Assembly: GCA_029577135.1 (NCBI GenBank)
Contig: JARQPW010000001.1
Coordinates: 1 to 42,021 of the forward strand
Direction of reading: 5' to 3'
Source: Acidimicrobiales bacterium
GTDB lineage: Bacteria; Actinomycetota; Acidimicrobiia; Acidimicrobiales; MedAcidi-G1
Length of the DNA: 42,021 nt
The position numbers and the translations under genes are program-made. Below, in pieces: positions 23,842 to 35,673 of this stretch. How positions within the stretch are numbered: position 1 is the first letter of the stretch; every line of letters begins with the position of its first letter. The notes under the pieces are model-generated. The model did not search any database and was not told the origin of the DNA. It worked only from the letters and a program-made list of their open reading frames with translations.

Positions 23842-25280
23842 GGCGCAGCCCCCTCCAGCACCGCCGCCGCCCGGAACATGGTGGCCTCGGCGAGGGCGGG
23901 CGCCAGGACCTGCACGCCGACGGGCAGGCCGTCGTCGCCGCTGCCGAACGGGACCGACATGGACGGGTGGCCCGCCAGGTTCGAGGGGATCGTGCAGACG
24001 TCGTTGAGGTACATCAGCATCGGGTCGTCGGTCTTGTCGCCCAGGGGGAACGCCGTGGTCGGGGCGGCCGGCGACAGCAGCAGGTCGAACGACTCGTAGG
24101 CCCGGGCGAAGTCCCGCTGGATCAGGGTGCGGACCTTCTGGGACTTGCCGTAGTAGGCGTCGTAGTAGCCGGTCGACAGGGCGTAGGTGCCGAGCATGAT
24201 GCGGCGCTTCACCTCGTCGCCGAAGCCGGCGGTGCGGGTGGCGGTGTTCATCCCGGCGGCGGTGTCGGCATCGACCCGCAGGCCGAAGCGGACGCCGTCG
24301 AAGCGGGCCAGGTTGGACGAGGCCTCGGCCGGGGCGATCAGGTAGTAGGCGGACAGTCCGTAGACGGTCGACGGCACCGAGGCGTGTTCGACGGTGGCGC
24401 CGGCCGCGGCCAGCGCCTCGGCGGCCTGCTCGACCCGGGCCCGGACGTCGTCGGCGATGCCCTCGACGCTCGCCGCCCGGTCCGGGCCGCCCATGAGTTC
24501 CGAGATGATGCCGATGCGGAGGCCCTCGACGCCCCGGCCGAGGGCTCCGAGCAGGTCGGGCGATGCTTCGGGGATCGAGGTCGAGTCGAGGGGGTCGTGG
24601 CCGCCGATGACCTCGAGCAGGAGGGCGGCGTCCTCGACGGAGGTGGCGAAGGGGCCGATCTGGTCGAGGCTCGAGCCGAAGGCCACGAGCCCGTAGCGGG
24701 AGACCCGGCCGTAGGTGGGCTTGACGCCGACCGTGCCGCAGAGGGCGGCCGGCTGGCGGATCGAGCCGCCGGTGTCGCTTCCGAGGGCCAACGGGGCGAA
24801 GCCTGCAGCCACGGCGGCGGCCGAGCCGCCGGACGATCCGCCGGGCACCCGGCTGGTGTCGAGCGGGTTGCGGGTGGGGCCGAAGGCGGAGTTCTCGGTC
24901 GAGCTGCCCATGGCGAACTCGTCGAGGTTGGTCTTGCCGATGGCGACGGCGCCGACGGCGGCGAGGCGCTCGACGACGGTGGCATCGTAGGGCGGGCACC
25001 AGCCCTCGAGAATCTTCGATCCGCAGGTGGTGTCGATGCCGCGGGTGCAGAGGTTGTCCTTGAGTGCCACCGGCACGCCGGCCAGCGGGCCAGGGTCCTC
25101 ACCGTCGGCGATGCGCCGGTCGAGGTCGTCGGCCCGGGCGAGGGCCCCGTCGGCCAGCACCAGGTTGAAGGCGTGGACCTCGCCTTCACTGCTGTCGATG
25201 GCGGCGAGGTGCTCCTCGACGACGGAGCGGGCGCTGCGCTCGCCGGACCGGACGGCAGCGGCGATGGATCGCGCGCTCAC
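23838..25280 (-). CDS. gatA: Aspartyl/glutamyl-tRNA(Asn/Gln) amidotransferase subunit A
   Basis: 480 residues, an amidase-signature enzyme that frees ammonia from glutamine for the GatB reaction. The Ser-cis-Ser-Lys triad is visible as Lys74 (VALKDN), Ser149 (GGSSGGS) and Ser173 ([10 protein letters not shown]), with the same spacing as in the Staphylococcus enzyme. The GTG at 25280 overlaps the gatC stop (GTGA). Length is standard. Confidence 0.97.
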   Translation of the reverse strand: MSARSIAAAVRSGERSARSVVEEHLAAIDSSEGEVHAFNLVLADGALARADDLDRRIADGEDPGPLAGVPVALKDNLCTRGIDTTCGSKILEGWCPPYDATVVERLAAVGAVAIGKTNLDEFAMGSSTENSAFGPTRNPLDTSRVPGGSSGGSAAAVAAGFAPLALGSDTGGSIRQPAALCGTVGVKPTYGRVSRYGLVAFGSSLDQIGPFATSVEDAALLLEVIGGHDPLDSTSIPEASPDLLGALGRGVEGLRIGIISELMGGPDRAASVEGIADDVRARVEQAAEALAAAGATVEHASVPSTVYGLSAYYLIAPAEASSNLARFDGVRFGLRVDADTAAGMNTATRTAGFGDEVKRRIMLGTYALSTGYYDAYYGKSQKVRTLIQRDFARAYESFDLLLSPAAPTTAFPLGDKTDDPMLMYLNDVCTIPSNLAGHPSMSVPFGSGDDGLPVGVQVLAPALAEATMFRAAAVLEGAAP

Positions 25281-25621
25281 GGCGCCTCCCCGAGGACCGG
25301 GGGGACCCGGAACCGCCCGTCCTCGACCGACGGGGCGGCCGCCAGGACCTCGGCGCGGAAGCCGGCGGCCGCGTCAGCCTTGGCGGCATCTTCAGTCGAC
25401 ACGGGGACGTCGGGGCGCAGGACGTTGACCAGGGGCAGGGGGTTGGCCATGGGCGGCACGTCGTCGAGGTCGAGCGCCTCGATATCGGCGGCGTGGTCGA
25501 GCACGTCGGCCAACTGGCCGGTAAAGGCGTCGAGCTCTTCGTCGGACAGCGTCAGGCGTGCCAGGTTCGCCACGTGGGCGACGTCGTCCCGGCTGAGGCG
25601 CGGAATCTCCGGCGAGGTCAC
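25277..25621 (-). CDS. gatC: Aspartyl/glutamyl-tRNA(Asn/Gln) amidotransferase subunit C
   Basis: 114 residues, slightly longer than the usual 95-100. The N-terminal [16 protein letters not shown] (14-29) and the VLRPDVP segment (67-73) are characteristic. GatC wraps GatA and GatB together. GTG start at 25621, 30 bases after the end of the kinase gene on the same strand. Confidence 0.95.
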   Translation of the reverse strand: MTSPEIPRLSRDDVAHVANLARLTLSDEELDAFTGQLADVLDHAADIEALDLDDVPPMANPLPLVNVLRPDVPVSTEDAAKADAAAGFRAEVLAAAPSVEDGRFRVPPVLGEAP

Positions 25622-25651
25622 GGCTGAGAGGGTAGGGCCACGCTCGACCGG

Positions 25652-27610
25652 TCAGTCGGCCGGGTCGTCGGAGTTCTCGGACCCGCCGTCCTCCGGCTCC
25701 TCGACCGGGTCGCCGTTCGACGGCTCGCCTCCCTCGATGACGAGCACCACCCGTTCGGTCGGCGAGAACTCCTCATCGGCGGGCGGCGATTGTGCGGCGA
25801 TCGTGCCGCCCTCCTGCCCCTCGACCAGCCCGACAACCTCGATGACCCGGAAGCCGGCGGCCGCCAGGCGGTCCTCTCCGGCGGCCAGCACCAGGCCCAC
25901 GACATCGGGGACCGGGCGCGGAATCGGTCCGATCGACACGGTGACCTCGATGGCCGACCCGAACGGAACCTCCTCGTCGGGCGCCGGCTGGAGCGACACG
26001 ACGGCGCCCGCTTCGATGAACTCGTCGTGCACCTCGACCTGGACCGGTTGGAGGCCGAGGGCGGTCAGGGCGGCCACGGCCTCCCCGGCGGGGCCCTCGA
26101 CGAGGCCGACCGGCACCGTGCGCGGCGCCGCACCGGCGGAGACGATCAGGTCGACACCGGAGCCCCGTGGGAGTTCGGCGGCGACGGCGGCGACCTGGAG
26201 GACCATGCCCGCCTCGACCTCGTCGTTGTGGACCTCGGCGACCGTGCCGGCCGCCAGGTCGGCGGCCTCGAGCAGGCGGCTGGCCTCCGGAAGGCTCAGC
26301 CCGACGAGGCCGGTCGGCACGGCGACCCGGGCGGAGCCGAGCGAGACCACGAGCACGACGGTGCTGCCCTGTTCGAGTTCGGCGCCGAAGGCGGGGTCGG
26401 TGGAGAGCACCTGGCCCTCGCGGGTGCCGTCCCGACGTTCGTAGCGGGGCTCGGCCAGCCAACCGGCCTCCACGATCGTTGCTGCGGCGTCCACCTCGTC
26501 GTCGCCAACGAGGAGCGGCACCCGGGCGGTCGACTGCTGGCTCTCCTGCCAGAGTGCGGAACCACCCAGGACGGCGCCGACGACCATCAGGCCGGCCACC
26601 AGCACCCACGGGGCGCGTCGGTTCGGGCCGACGACCCTCTCGGGTCTGGGTTCTGCGGGTGCCTTCGTCTTGGGGACGACCGGGACCTCGCCCGACAACG
26701 GGGGGGCGCCGATTTCTCCGGGGCCGACAAGCGGGAGGGGTTCGGGGCGCAACAGCCCGGCTGACGCATCCAGGAGCAGTCGGCCGAACTCGCCGGCACC
26801 GGGACGGAGGTTCGGGTCGACGACCCCGGCCTGGACCACGGCGGGACCGAGCGGCCCCATCGATGCGGGCACGGGCACGTCGCGGCGGCGACGGGCCCGC
26901 AGCGTGCCGAGCAGGGTGTCCTCGACGAACGGCAGGTGGCCGGTCACGGACTCGACCAGCACCAGTGCCAGGGCGTAGACGTCCGACCGTCCGTCCAGCG
27001 GCTGGCCCTTGGCCTGTTCGGGCGAGGCGAAGCGGGCGGTTCCGACGATGCCCTCCACGAAGATGTCGGTGCGTGAGGTCTCGGCCAGTGCACTCGCCAG
27101 GCCGAAGTCGGAGATCTTGAGGTGGCCGTCCTGGCTGAACAGCAGGTTGGCCGGCTTGAGGTCCCGGTGGACGACGCCCATCTGGTGGGCATGGTCGAGC
27201 GCCCGGCACACGTCGAGGCCGACGACGAGGGCCTGCGAGTGCGACAGGGTCCGGCCGGTGTCGAGGAGGCTGCGGAGGCTGCCGCCGGCGAGGTACTCGG
27301 TGACGAGGTAGGCCGAACCGTCGACGCCCCAGTCGTAGACGGTGAGGATGTTGGGGTGCTGGAGGCCGGCAACGATGCGGGCCTCTTCGGCCAGCTTTTC
27401 GACGAACACCGGATCGCCGGCCAGCGCCTCGTGGAGGACCTTGACGGCGACGTGTCGACCCAGGTCGAGGTCTTCGGCGGCGTAGACGGTACCGGAGGCG
27501 CCGGTGCCGATCGCCCGGCCGAGCGCGTAGCGCCCGCCGAGGACGCGTGCTGGGGGCTGGTCAGGTCCCGGCCCCACCTGTCCGGATTCCGTTTGGGATC
27601 CGTCGGTCAC
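25652..27610 (-). CDS. Ser/Thr protein kinase with extracellular PASTA domains (PknB-like)
   Basis: 652 residues. Kinase domain about 27-285: glycine loop GTGASGTVY (35-43), Lys57, HRDLKPANLLF (148-158), DFG (168-170), and SPE (196-198) in place of APE. A Pro-rich linker leads to one TM helix (about 333-353). Four PASTA-like repeats follow (about 363-635), then an acidic tail. This layout matches PknB-type kinases, which bind muropeptides or lipid II and regulate cell-wall growth and division. GTG start. It lies upstream of gatC with a 30-base gap and is divergent from a small exported protein gene. Confidence 0.93.
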   Translation of the reverse strand: MTDGSQTESGQVGPGPDQPPARVLGGRYALGRAIGTGASGTVYAAEDLDLGRHVAVKVLHEALAGDPVFVEKLAEEARIVAGLQHPNILTVYDWGVDGSAYLVTEYLAGGSLRSLLDTGRTLSHSQALVVGLDVCRALDHAHQMGVVHRDLKPANLLFSQDGHLKISDFGLASALAETSRTDIFVEGIVGTARFASPEQAKGQPLDGRSDVYALALVLVESVTGHLPFVEDTLLGTLRARRRRDVPVPASMGPLGPAVVQAGVVDPNLRPGAGEFGRLLLDASAGLLRPEPLPLVGPGEIGAPPLSGEVPVVPKTKAPAEPRPERVVGPNRRAPWVLVAGLMVVGAVLGGSALWQESQQSTARVPLLVGDDEVDAAATIVEAGWLAEPRYERRDGTREGQVLSTDPAFGAELEQGSTVVLVVSLGSARVAVPTGLVGLSLPEASRLLEAADLAAGTVAEVHNDEVEAGMVLQVAAVAAELPRGSGVDLIVSAGAAPRTVPVGLVEGPAGEAVAALTALGLQPVQVEVHDEFIEAGAVVSLQPAPDEEVPFGSAIEVTVSIGPIPRPVPDVVGLVLAAGEDRLAAAGFRVIEVVGLVEGQEGGTIAAQSPPADEEFSPTERVVLVIEGGEPSNGDPVEEPEDGGSENSDDPAD

Positions 27611-27660
27611 GGCGGCGAGGCTAGCCCCTGCCCCGGCGGCTGCTCGCTAGCCTGCGTCGG

Positions 27661-28074
27661 GTGAACCGCCGGAACGCCCTCGTCATCAGCGTGCTGCTCG
27701 CCCTCGGGGCCGGCGCCCTGACGGCGGCGGTGCTGGTTGCCTCCGGCAGTGATGGCGATGTCGAGGTGGATGCGAACCCGGCGGTGCGCGAGTTGTTGCC
27801 GCCACGGGGCGACTCCGTCCTGCCGCAGTCCAACGTGGGTGCAATCCTGTCGGCCGGCTGGTCCGGCGAGATTCTCCACATCGGCGGCACGATCATCCCG
27901 CTCGACCAGCAACGGATCGAGCCGGCACTCAACTCGGTGATCTTCCGTCCCGGCGACGGACGGGCGCTTCGGCGCCTGCCTCCCGGGGAACTGTGCGCCA
28001 CCGTGCGCTACTGGCCGACCCGCACCCCGGACCGCACGGCAACGATCGACTGGTGCTTCCGCGTCGACAGTTGA
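27661..28074 (+). CDS. Hypothetical exported or membrane-anchored small protein
   Basis: 137 residues, GTG start. A basic N-terminus (NRRN) is followed by a hydrophobic stretch at about 7-28, a signal anchor or uncleaved signal. The rest is a small soluble domain with two Cys near the C-terminus (ELCATVRYW and DWCFRVD), which could form a disulfide outside the cell. No family recognised. It is divergent from the PASTA kinase (50-base gap) and convergent with ligA. Confidence 0.6.
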   Translation: MNRRNALVISVLLALGAGALTAAVLVASGSDGDVEVDANPAVRELLPPRGDSVLPQSNVGAILSAGWSGEILHIGGTIIPLDQQRIEPALNSVIFRPGDGRALRRLPPGELCATVRYWPTRTPDRTATIDWCFRVDS

Positions 28075-28091
28075 CGCGCCCTGCTGCGGGG

Positions 28092-30152
<2,061 letters not shown>

Positions 30153-30215
30153 TCAAGTCTACCGGCGGGCCCCTCGGCGACCTGAAGAGCCGGGCGCCGG
30201 CCCTAGCGTGTCGCC

Positions 30216-31082
30216 GTGACCCGTGACTCGATCCCCGTGTGGGCGCTGCGTACCCTCTGGCTGGTGCAGCCCGTGACGCTGGGGCCGGCGCTGTCCGACG
30301 GGCTCCACGACCTCGACGGCCGCACGTTCCTCTCCGTGGCCGTGTGGGTGCTCTGGGGGCTCGGCCTGCTGGCGACCTTGGTCCCCCGCCCGGTCACGCT
30401 GACCGCCATCCGCATCGGCGGCCCGGCGGCGGCGGCGCTCTCGGTGTGGACGGCAACCGCCGTCGACGACACGGCCCTCGTCGCGGTCGCCCTGGTCGGG
30501 GCCTTCGTGCTCGGCGTGCTCTCCCACTGGCCGGCGGTCGCCGACACCTGCGTCGACGGCGCCTCGTACGGCGACGAGAAGCGATTCCTGCTGCGGGCCC
30601 CCGGCCCGGTGGTATTGGCCCTCGGCCCCCTCGCCTGGGCACTGACCGTGGCCGGAGTGGTGGTCGGACCCCTGCTGCTGGCCTCGGGCGATTCCGCCGT
30701 CGGGTCCGCCGCCTGCGTGGCCGGACTGCCGATCGCCGCTGCCTCGGTACGGGCGATCCACCACCTGCACCGCCGCTGGATCGTGCTCGTTCCCGCCGGG
30801 TTCGTCCTGCACGACCACCTGGCGCTGGCCGATCCCACGCTGCTCCCCCGTGACACCCTCGCATCCGTCGGTCCGGCCCCGGCCGGCACCGACGCCCACG
30901 ACCTCACCCAGGCGGCGCGCGGCCTGGCACTCGAGGTGCGCTGCCTGGAGCCCCACGACCTGCGCCCCGCCAGCCGCGACGGCAGCGCCGAGGTGGTCAC
31001 CACCGAGGCGTTGCTCTGCGCCCCAACCCGGCCCGACGCCGTCCTCGCCGAGGCGAAGCGCCGCCGGTTGCCGGTGGCCTAG
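30216..31082 (+). CDS. Conserved-type membrane protein of unknown function
   Basis: 288 residues, GTG start. Hydrophobic segments lie at about 38-56, 68-80, 85-103, 130-155 and 160-176. A soluble C-terminal part (about 190-288) carries RWIVLVPAGFVLHDHLAL and many Pro/Ala residues. I do not recognise the family. The stop codon shares a CTAG with the stop of the convergent mnmA gene. Close proximity to ligA is divergent, so no functional link follows from position. Confidence 0.65.
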   Translation: MTRDSIPVWALRTLWLVQPVTLGPALSDGLHDLDGRTFLSVAVWVLWGLGLLATLVPRPVTLTAIRIGGPAAAALSVWTATAVDDTALVAVALVGAFVLGVLSHWPAVADTCVDGASYGDEKRFLLRAPGPVVLALGPLAWALTVAGVVVGPLLLASGDSAVGSAACVAGLPIAAASVRAIHHLHRRWIVLVPAGFVLHDHLALADPTLLPRDTLASVGPAPAGTDAHDLTQAARGLALEVRCLEPHDLRPASRDGSAEVVTTEALLCAPTRPDAVLAEAKRRRLPVA

Positions 31083-32113
31083 ATGGCGGTGGCGCCGCCG
31101 AGGACCTCGTCGCCCTCGTAGAACACGACGCTCTGGCCGGGGGCGACGCGGCGGTGGGGTGCGGCCCAGCGGACACTGTCGCCCACCAACTCCGCCTCGA
31201 CCGCCTGCCCGTGGGCGCTGACCTGGACCCGCACCGGTCCTGAAACCGGGCCGTCGGCCCACGAGAACCCACCAACCGGGGTGGCGTCGACCAGCAGGTC
31301 GTCGGCGCTGCCGACGGTAACGGTGGCCGTGGGCATGTCGACGGCGACGGCGTAGCGGGGCGCTGTAGCACCGGCCAACTCCATGCCCCTGCGCTGTCCG
31401 ACGGTGACCAGCTCGATGGCTTCGACCCTTCCCACCTCTGCGCCGGTGGCGTCGACCACCAGACCCGGCGTGAGCGGGATGCGGCGGGAGAGGAAGTCGC
31501 CGCGGCCGTGTTCCCGGGTGATGAAGCAGACGTCCTGGCTGTCGGGCTTGCCGGCGGTGCGCAGGCCGAGGAAGGCGGCCCGCTGGCGTACCTCGTCCTT
31601 GGTGAGGTCGCCGACAGGCAACTCCAGGCCCGAGAGTTGGTCCTGGCCGAGCATGTGAAGCACATACGACTGGTCCTTGGCCGAGTCGGCAGGCCGGGCG
31701 ATGCGGCGGGTGCCGTCGGACCGAAGGGACACCCGGGCGTGGTGGCCGGTGGCCAGTCGGTCGAAGCCCAGCGCCCGCGCCCGGTACAGCAGCCGATCGA
31801 ACTTGACGTGCCGGTTGCACTCGATGCACGGGTTCGGGGTGAGGCCGGCGGCGTGGGCGGCGACATAGGGGCCGACCACGTGGCGGTCGAAGTCGTCGCC
31901 CAGGTTGAACACGTGGTGCTCGATGCCGAGGGTGTCGCAGACCCGGCGGGCGTCGTCCACGTCGGAGACGGCGCAGCAGCCCGAGTCGGACTCGCCGCCC
32001 CAGAGCCGCAGGGTCACGCCCACGACCTCGCGGCCCTCCTCGAGCAGCAGGGCGGCGGCCACCGAGGAGTCGACGCCACCGGACATGGCGACCATCACCG
32101 GCGGGGCGCTCAC
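31079..32113 (-). CDS. mnmA: tRNA-specific 2-thiouridylase
   Basis: 344 residues. Makes 2-thiouridine at position 34 of Lys/Glu/Gln tRNAs using ATP and persulfide sulfur. Seen: the PP-loop AMSGGVDSSVAA (9-20), TPNPCIECNRHVKF with the first active Cys, DSQDVCFITREHG with the second, and the C-terminal beta-barrel. GTG at 32113 overlaps the stop of the cysteine desulfurase gene (GTGA), its presumed sulfur donor. Somewhat shorter than the roughly 360-residue average. Confidence 0.96.
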   Translation of the reverse strand: MSAPPVMVAMSGGVDSSVAAALLLEEGREVVGVTLRLWGGESDSGCCAVSDVDDARRVCDTLGIEHHVFNLGDDFDRHVVGPYVAAHAAGLTPNPCIECNRHVKFDRLLYRARALGFDRLATGHHARVSLRSDGTRRIARPADSAKDQSYVLHMLGQDQLSGLELPVGDLTKDEVRQRAAFLGLRTAGKPDSQDVCFITREHGRGDFLSRRIPLTPGLVVDATGAEVGRVEAIELVTVGQRRGMELAGATAPRYAVAVDMPTATVTVGSADDLLVDATPVGGFSWADGPVSGPVRVQVSAHGQAVEAELVGDSVRWAAPHRRVAPGQSVVFYEGDEVLGGATAI

Positions 32114-33246
32114 CGGGCGTGCTCCCGCAGGCGGGCCACGGCGGCCGGGACGACGGCGAGGGCGTGATCGACCTCGGCGTCGGTGGTGGCGTGGCCAAAC
32201 GACAGGCGCAGTGAGCCGACGGCGGCGGCGCGGTCGACGCCCATGGCGGCGAGCACGTGCGAGGGCTCCTGGGCACCGCTGGCGCACGACGAGGCGGCGC
32301 TGGCGCTGATGCCGTCGCGCTCGAGCAGGAACAGCAGCGCCTCGCTCTCGATGCCGGGAAAGCAGACATGGGCGATGCCCGGCGTCCTCGGCACTCCGTC
32401 GGGGACGGTCCGTCGGGCATCGGGGACCGCGGACAGCAGGCCCGCCTCGAGGCGATCGCGGAGCGTCCCGATCCGGGCGGCGGTGACCTCCCTGTCGGCG
32501 GCGACGAGCGTGGCCGCCACGCCCAGTCCGACGATGGCCGGGACGTTCTGGGTACCGCTGCGGCGCTCCCGCTCCTGGCCGCCGCCGCGCAGCACCGGAG
32601 CGACGGTGGCGCCGTCGCGCAGCACCAGGGCGCCCGCCCCCTTGGGGCCGCCGAACTTGTGGCCGGTGATGCTCACGAGGTGCGCGCCCCGGCAGGCGCC
32701 GGCGAGGTCCAGCCAGGCGGTGGCCTGCACGGCGTCGGTGTGCACGACGGCGTCCGGGGCGTGCCCGGCGACGAGCGCCGCCACCTCGGACACCGGGTTG
32801 ACCACGCCGGTCTCGTTGTTGGCGGTCATCACGGAGACCAGTCGCACGTCGGCGATGGCGTCGAGCGCGTCGGCCAGTGCGCCGAGGTCGATCCGGCCAC
32901 CGGCGTCGGTCGGCAGCACCACGCCGCCGGAGAGCCGCACCGGGTCGAGGACGGCCGGGTGCTCGGTGGCCCCGCACACGGCGACCCCGCCACGGACCCC
33001 GAGGACACCGTCGACCGCCAGGTTGTCGGCCTCGGTGCCGCCGCTGGTGAACACCACGTCGCCGGGATCAGCGTCCAACAGGGCGGCCACGGCGTCGCGG
33101 GCGTCGTCGATGGCCCGACGGGCCTCCCGGGCCGGGCGGTGGGAACCCGACGGGTTGCCGGGGTGCTCGGCCAGCCAGGGCAGCATCGCCGCGACCACCT
33201 CGGGTCGGGCGGGCGTGCTGGCGGCATGGTCCAGGTAGGCCTCCAC
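32110..33246 (-). CDS. Cysteine desulfurase (IscS/NifS family)
   Basis: 378 residues. A PLP enzyme that takes sulfur from cysteine as a persulfide. Seen: YLDHAASTP (4-12), SGGTEADNLAV (68-78), the PLP-binding Lys197 in TGHKFGGPKG, and the catalytic Cys321 in SASSCASGAQEPSHV. The coupled mnmA immediately downstream suggests a main role in tRNA thiolation. A part in Fe-S assembly is also possible, since a NifU-like scaffold is encoded at 38608. ATG start at 33246. Confidence 0.95.
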   Translation of the reverse strand: MEAYLDHAASTPARPEVVAAMLPWLAEHPGNPSGSHRPAREARRAIDDARDAVAALLDADPGDVVFTSGGTEADNLAVDGVLGVRGGVAVCGATEHPAVLDPVRLSGGVVLPTDAGGRIDLGALADALDAIADVRLVSVMTANNETGVVNPVSEVAALVAGHAPDAVVHTDAVQATAWLDLAGACRGAHLVSITGHKFGGPKGAGALVLRDGATVAPVLRGGGQERERRSGTQNVPAIVGLGVAATLVAADREVTAARIGTLRDRLEAGLLSAVPDARRTVPDGVPRTPGIAHVCFPGIESEALLFLLERDGISASAASSCASGAQEPSHVLAAMGVDRAAAVGSLRLSFGHATTDAEVDHALAVVPAAVARLREHAR

Positions 33247-33293
33247 GGCGATAACGCTAGGGGCAACGACCGACGGTGGGCCAGACTGCAGGC

Positions 33294-34058
33294 ATGGAGC
33301 ACTACGGACCCGAGACCTACGGCGAGAACTACGCCGACGTGTACGACGACTGGTACGGCGAGGGCGGCCGGGTGGCCATCACCCAGGTCGGCACGCCCGA
33401 CGAGGTCGCCGACGGCATCACCGCCCTGTCCGACGGTGGCCCCGTCCTGGAGTTGGGCGTGGGCACCGGGCGACTGGCACTGCCGCTGGCGGGCCGGGGC
33501 CTCGAGGTCACCGGCCTCGACGCCTCGCCCGCCATGCTCGAGCGCCTACGGGCCAAGCCCGGCGCCGACCGCCTCACGCTCGTCGAGGGCGACATGGCCG
33601 CCCCCCTGCCCGAGATGGCCGATGGATCGTTCGCCGTCGTGCTCGTGGGCTTCAACACTTTCTTCAACCTGACCACGGCCGACGCACAGGCTTCCTGTGT
33701 AGCCGCCGTGGCTCGCCTGCTGCGTCCAGGCGGTCGCTTCGTGGTCGAGGCGTTCGTGCCGGCCCCCGAGGCCCACGACGGCGTGTCGGTCCGCACGATC
33801 GACGTGGACCGGGTACTGCTCGACGTGGCGGCCATCGACCCCGACACGCAGGTCATCGCCGGCCAGCGCATCGAGATCACCCAGGCAGGCAACCGGCTGT
33901 TCCCCTACCTGCTGCGCTATGCCACGCCGGAGCAGTTCGACGCCCTGGCGGCCGGTGTCGGCCTGTCGCTCGAGTACCGCTGGGCAGACTGGTCGGGCAC
34001 GCCGTTCGACGACGAGGAGTCGGACTCGCACGTGTCGGTCTGGCAGCGGACCGCCTGA
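33294..34058 (+). CDS. Class I SAM-dependent methyltransferase
   Basis: 254 residues. Motif I is VLELGVGTGRLALPLA (51-66), followed by VTGLDASPAML with the acidic residue that binds SAM ribose, and LLRPGGRFVVEAF as the post-motif strand. The N-terminal HYGPETYGENYADVYDDWY is typical of small-molecule methyltransferases of this type. The substrate is unknown. ATG at 33294 is preferred; another ATG at 33276 would add six residues. Divergent from the cysteine desulfurase gene. Confidence 0.88.
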   Translation: MEHYGPETYGENYADVYDDWYGEGGRVAITQVGTPDEVADGITALSDGGPVLELGVGTGRLALPLAGRGLEVTGLDASPAMLERLRAKPGADRLTLVEGDMAAPLPEMADGSFAVVLVGFNTFFNLTTADAQASCVAAVARLLRPGGRFVVEAFVPAPEAHDGVSVRTIDVDRVLLDVAAIDPDTQVIAGQRIEITQAGNRLFPYLLRYATPEQFDALAAGVGLSLEYRWADWSGTPFDDEESDSHVSVWQRTA

Positions 34059-34079
34059 CGCCTGTCGCCCAGTCGGGCG

Positions 34080-34766
34080 TCAGTCGGCTCGGCCCGTCAG
34101 GATCGGCAGGTCCAGCGACGGCCGGTTGGTGCGCTTGAGTTCCGAGAACGACGGGTTCGACACGAGGGCCAGCACCGTGTCGTAGAGCTCCAGGCACTCC
34201 TCGTCGGATTCGGGCACCGCCGAGATGACCGGGCCGAAGATCGAGGGTCCGTCGGGCGGGCCGAAGGTGAGGATCGGGGTGCCGACCTCGGGACCGGTGC
34301 GGCCGATGGCCTCCTGGGTCTCGCCACGGAGCGCCTCGTCCCACGAGCGGTCGGTCGAAGCGACCAGGTGCGAGGCGTCGAACCCGGCAGCTTCCAGCAC
34401 TCCGGCGAGGTGCTCGTCGGTCGCCACGTGCTGCCGGAAGTCGGCCCCCGGTTCGGGCACGGCGTGCCAGATCGAGCGGCCGAGGGCCTCGTAGAGCCGC
34501 TCCAGGGCAGCCGGGCCCTCGGAGGCGCGCACGCTCGCCGCTACCCGCAGCATCCGCCGGCCCTTGTCGTGTCCCTCCTGGTAGCCCTCGGGGAACTCGG
34601 CGTCGTAGTCGCGCTCCTCGTTGAGGATCGACAGCGTGATGAGCCGCCACTCGACGGTCAGGCCACGCAGGTCGGCGACCCGCCGCAGCCAGTTCGAGGT
34701 CTGCCAGGCGAACGGGCAGATGGGATCCCAGAAGAACTCGATGTCGGCATGCGCTTCGCTGTTCAT
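34080..34766 (-). CDS. DsbA-family thioredoxin-fold protein (Rv2466c-like)
   Basis: 228 residues. The N-terminal [11 protein letters not shown] (11-21) places Cys17 where DsbA-fold mycothiol-dependent reductases such as Rv2466c have CPWC. Here the second position is Ala20, so this is a monothiol form. The helical insert and [17 protein letters not shown] with its cis-Pro support the fold. Likely a thiol- or mycothiol-dependent oxidoreductase in the cytoplasm, since no signal peptide is seen. Divergent from the AIM24-like gene with a 51-base gap. Confidence 0.83.
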   Translation of the reverse strand: MNSEAHADIEFFWDPICPFAWQTSNWLRRVADLRGLTVEWRLITLSILNEERDYDAEFPEGYQEGHDKGRRMLRVAASVRASEGPAALERLYEALGRSIWHAVPEPGADFRQHVATDEHLAGVLEAAGFDASHLVASTDRSWDEALRGETQEAIGRTGPEVGTPILTFGPPDGPSIFGPVISAVPESDEECLELYDTVLALVSNPSFSELKRTNRPSLDLPILTGRAD

Positions 34767-34817
34767 GGCCGAACTCTAGGATCTCCGCCGATAGGTGCCG
34801 CAATCAGGAGTTCAACC

Positions 34818-35603
34818 ATGGCCATCTGCCACGACGTCGACTACGAGGTGAAGGGCGACGACCTGCAGTTCGTCGAGATCGGACTCGACACGGGCGAGAC
34901 CGTGGTCGCCGAGGCCGGCGCCATGATGTTCCTCGAGGAGGGCATCGACTTCGAGACCAAGATGGGCGACGGCTCGGAACCCGACGCCGGGATGTTCAAG
35001 AAGCTCAAGTCGGCGGCCGGGCGGGCGATCTCCCAGGAGTCCGTGTTCCTCACGCACTTCACCAACAGCGGCGGCGGCCGCAAGGTGGCGGCGTTCAGTT
35101 CGGACGTGCCCGGCAAGATCCTGCCCCTCGACATGGGCCAGCTCGGCAGTTCGATCCTCGCCCAGAAGGACGCCTTCCTCGCTGCCGCCCTCGGCACGAA
35201 GTTGAGCGTCGCCTTCCACAAGAGGTTCGGCGCCGGCCTGTTCGGCGGTGAGGGCTTCATCCTCCAGCACATCGAGGGTGACGGCATGGCGTTCCTCAAC
35301 GCCGGTGGCACCATCGTCGAGAAGCACCTGGTCGGCGAAACGCTCCGGGTGGACACCGGCTGCATCGTGGCCTTCGAGGACGGCATCGACTACTCGATCG
35401 AGCGGGCCGGCAACCTCAAGTCGATGGTGTTCGGCGGGGAGGGCGTGTTCCTCGCCACCCTGAGCGGCTCCGGCCGGGTGTGGCTGCAGTCGCTGCCGTT
35501 CTCCCGCCTCGCCGACCGCATCATCCAGCACGCCCCGGCAGCCGGCGGCACGTCGAAGGGCGAAGGTTCGATCCTCGGCGGCCTGGGCCGGCTGCTGGAC
35601 TGA
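34818..35603 (+). CDS. AIM24/TIGR00266 family protein
   Basis: 261 residues of beta-rich, Gly-rich sequence. Conserved stretches are [21 protein letters not shown] near the N-terminus (read in parts), FFTNSGGG-like [38 protein letters not shown], and [19 protein letters not shown]. These match the AIM24 or DUF124 fold found across bacteria and mitochondria, whose biochemical role is not established. An AGGAG precedes the ATG at 34818. No signal peptide. Confidence 0.88.
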   Translation: MAICHDVDYEVKGDDLQFVEIGLDTGETVVAEAGAMMFLEEGIDFETKMGDGSEPDAGMFKKLKSAAGRAISQESVFLTHFTNSGGGRKVAAFSSDVPGKILPLDMGQLGSSILAQKDAFLAAALGTKLSVAFHKRFGAGLFGGEGFILQHIEGDGMAFLNAGGTIVEKHLVGETLRVDTGCIVAFEDGIDYSIERAGNLKSMVFGGEGVFLATLSGSGRVWLQSLPFSRLADRIIQHAPAAGGTSKGEGSILGGLGRLLD

Positions 35604-35673
35604 CGCTCCTTGCCCATTTCGTTCTCCCGTCGGATTGGGCCACCACCTCTCGAACCGCTGGCAGACTCGGCCT

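Noticed and set aside
23842-24999. In-frame extension of gatB upstream of its ATG
   Set aside because: This is an Arg/Pro-rich reading of gatA in another phase. The ATGA overlap and conserved GatB N-terminus fix the start at 23841.
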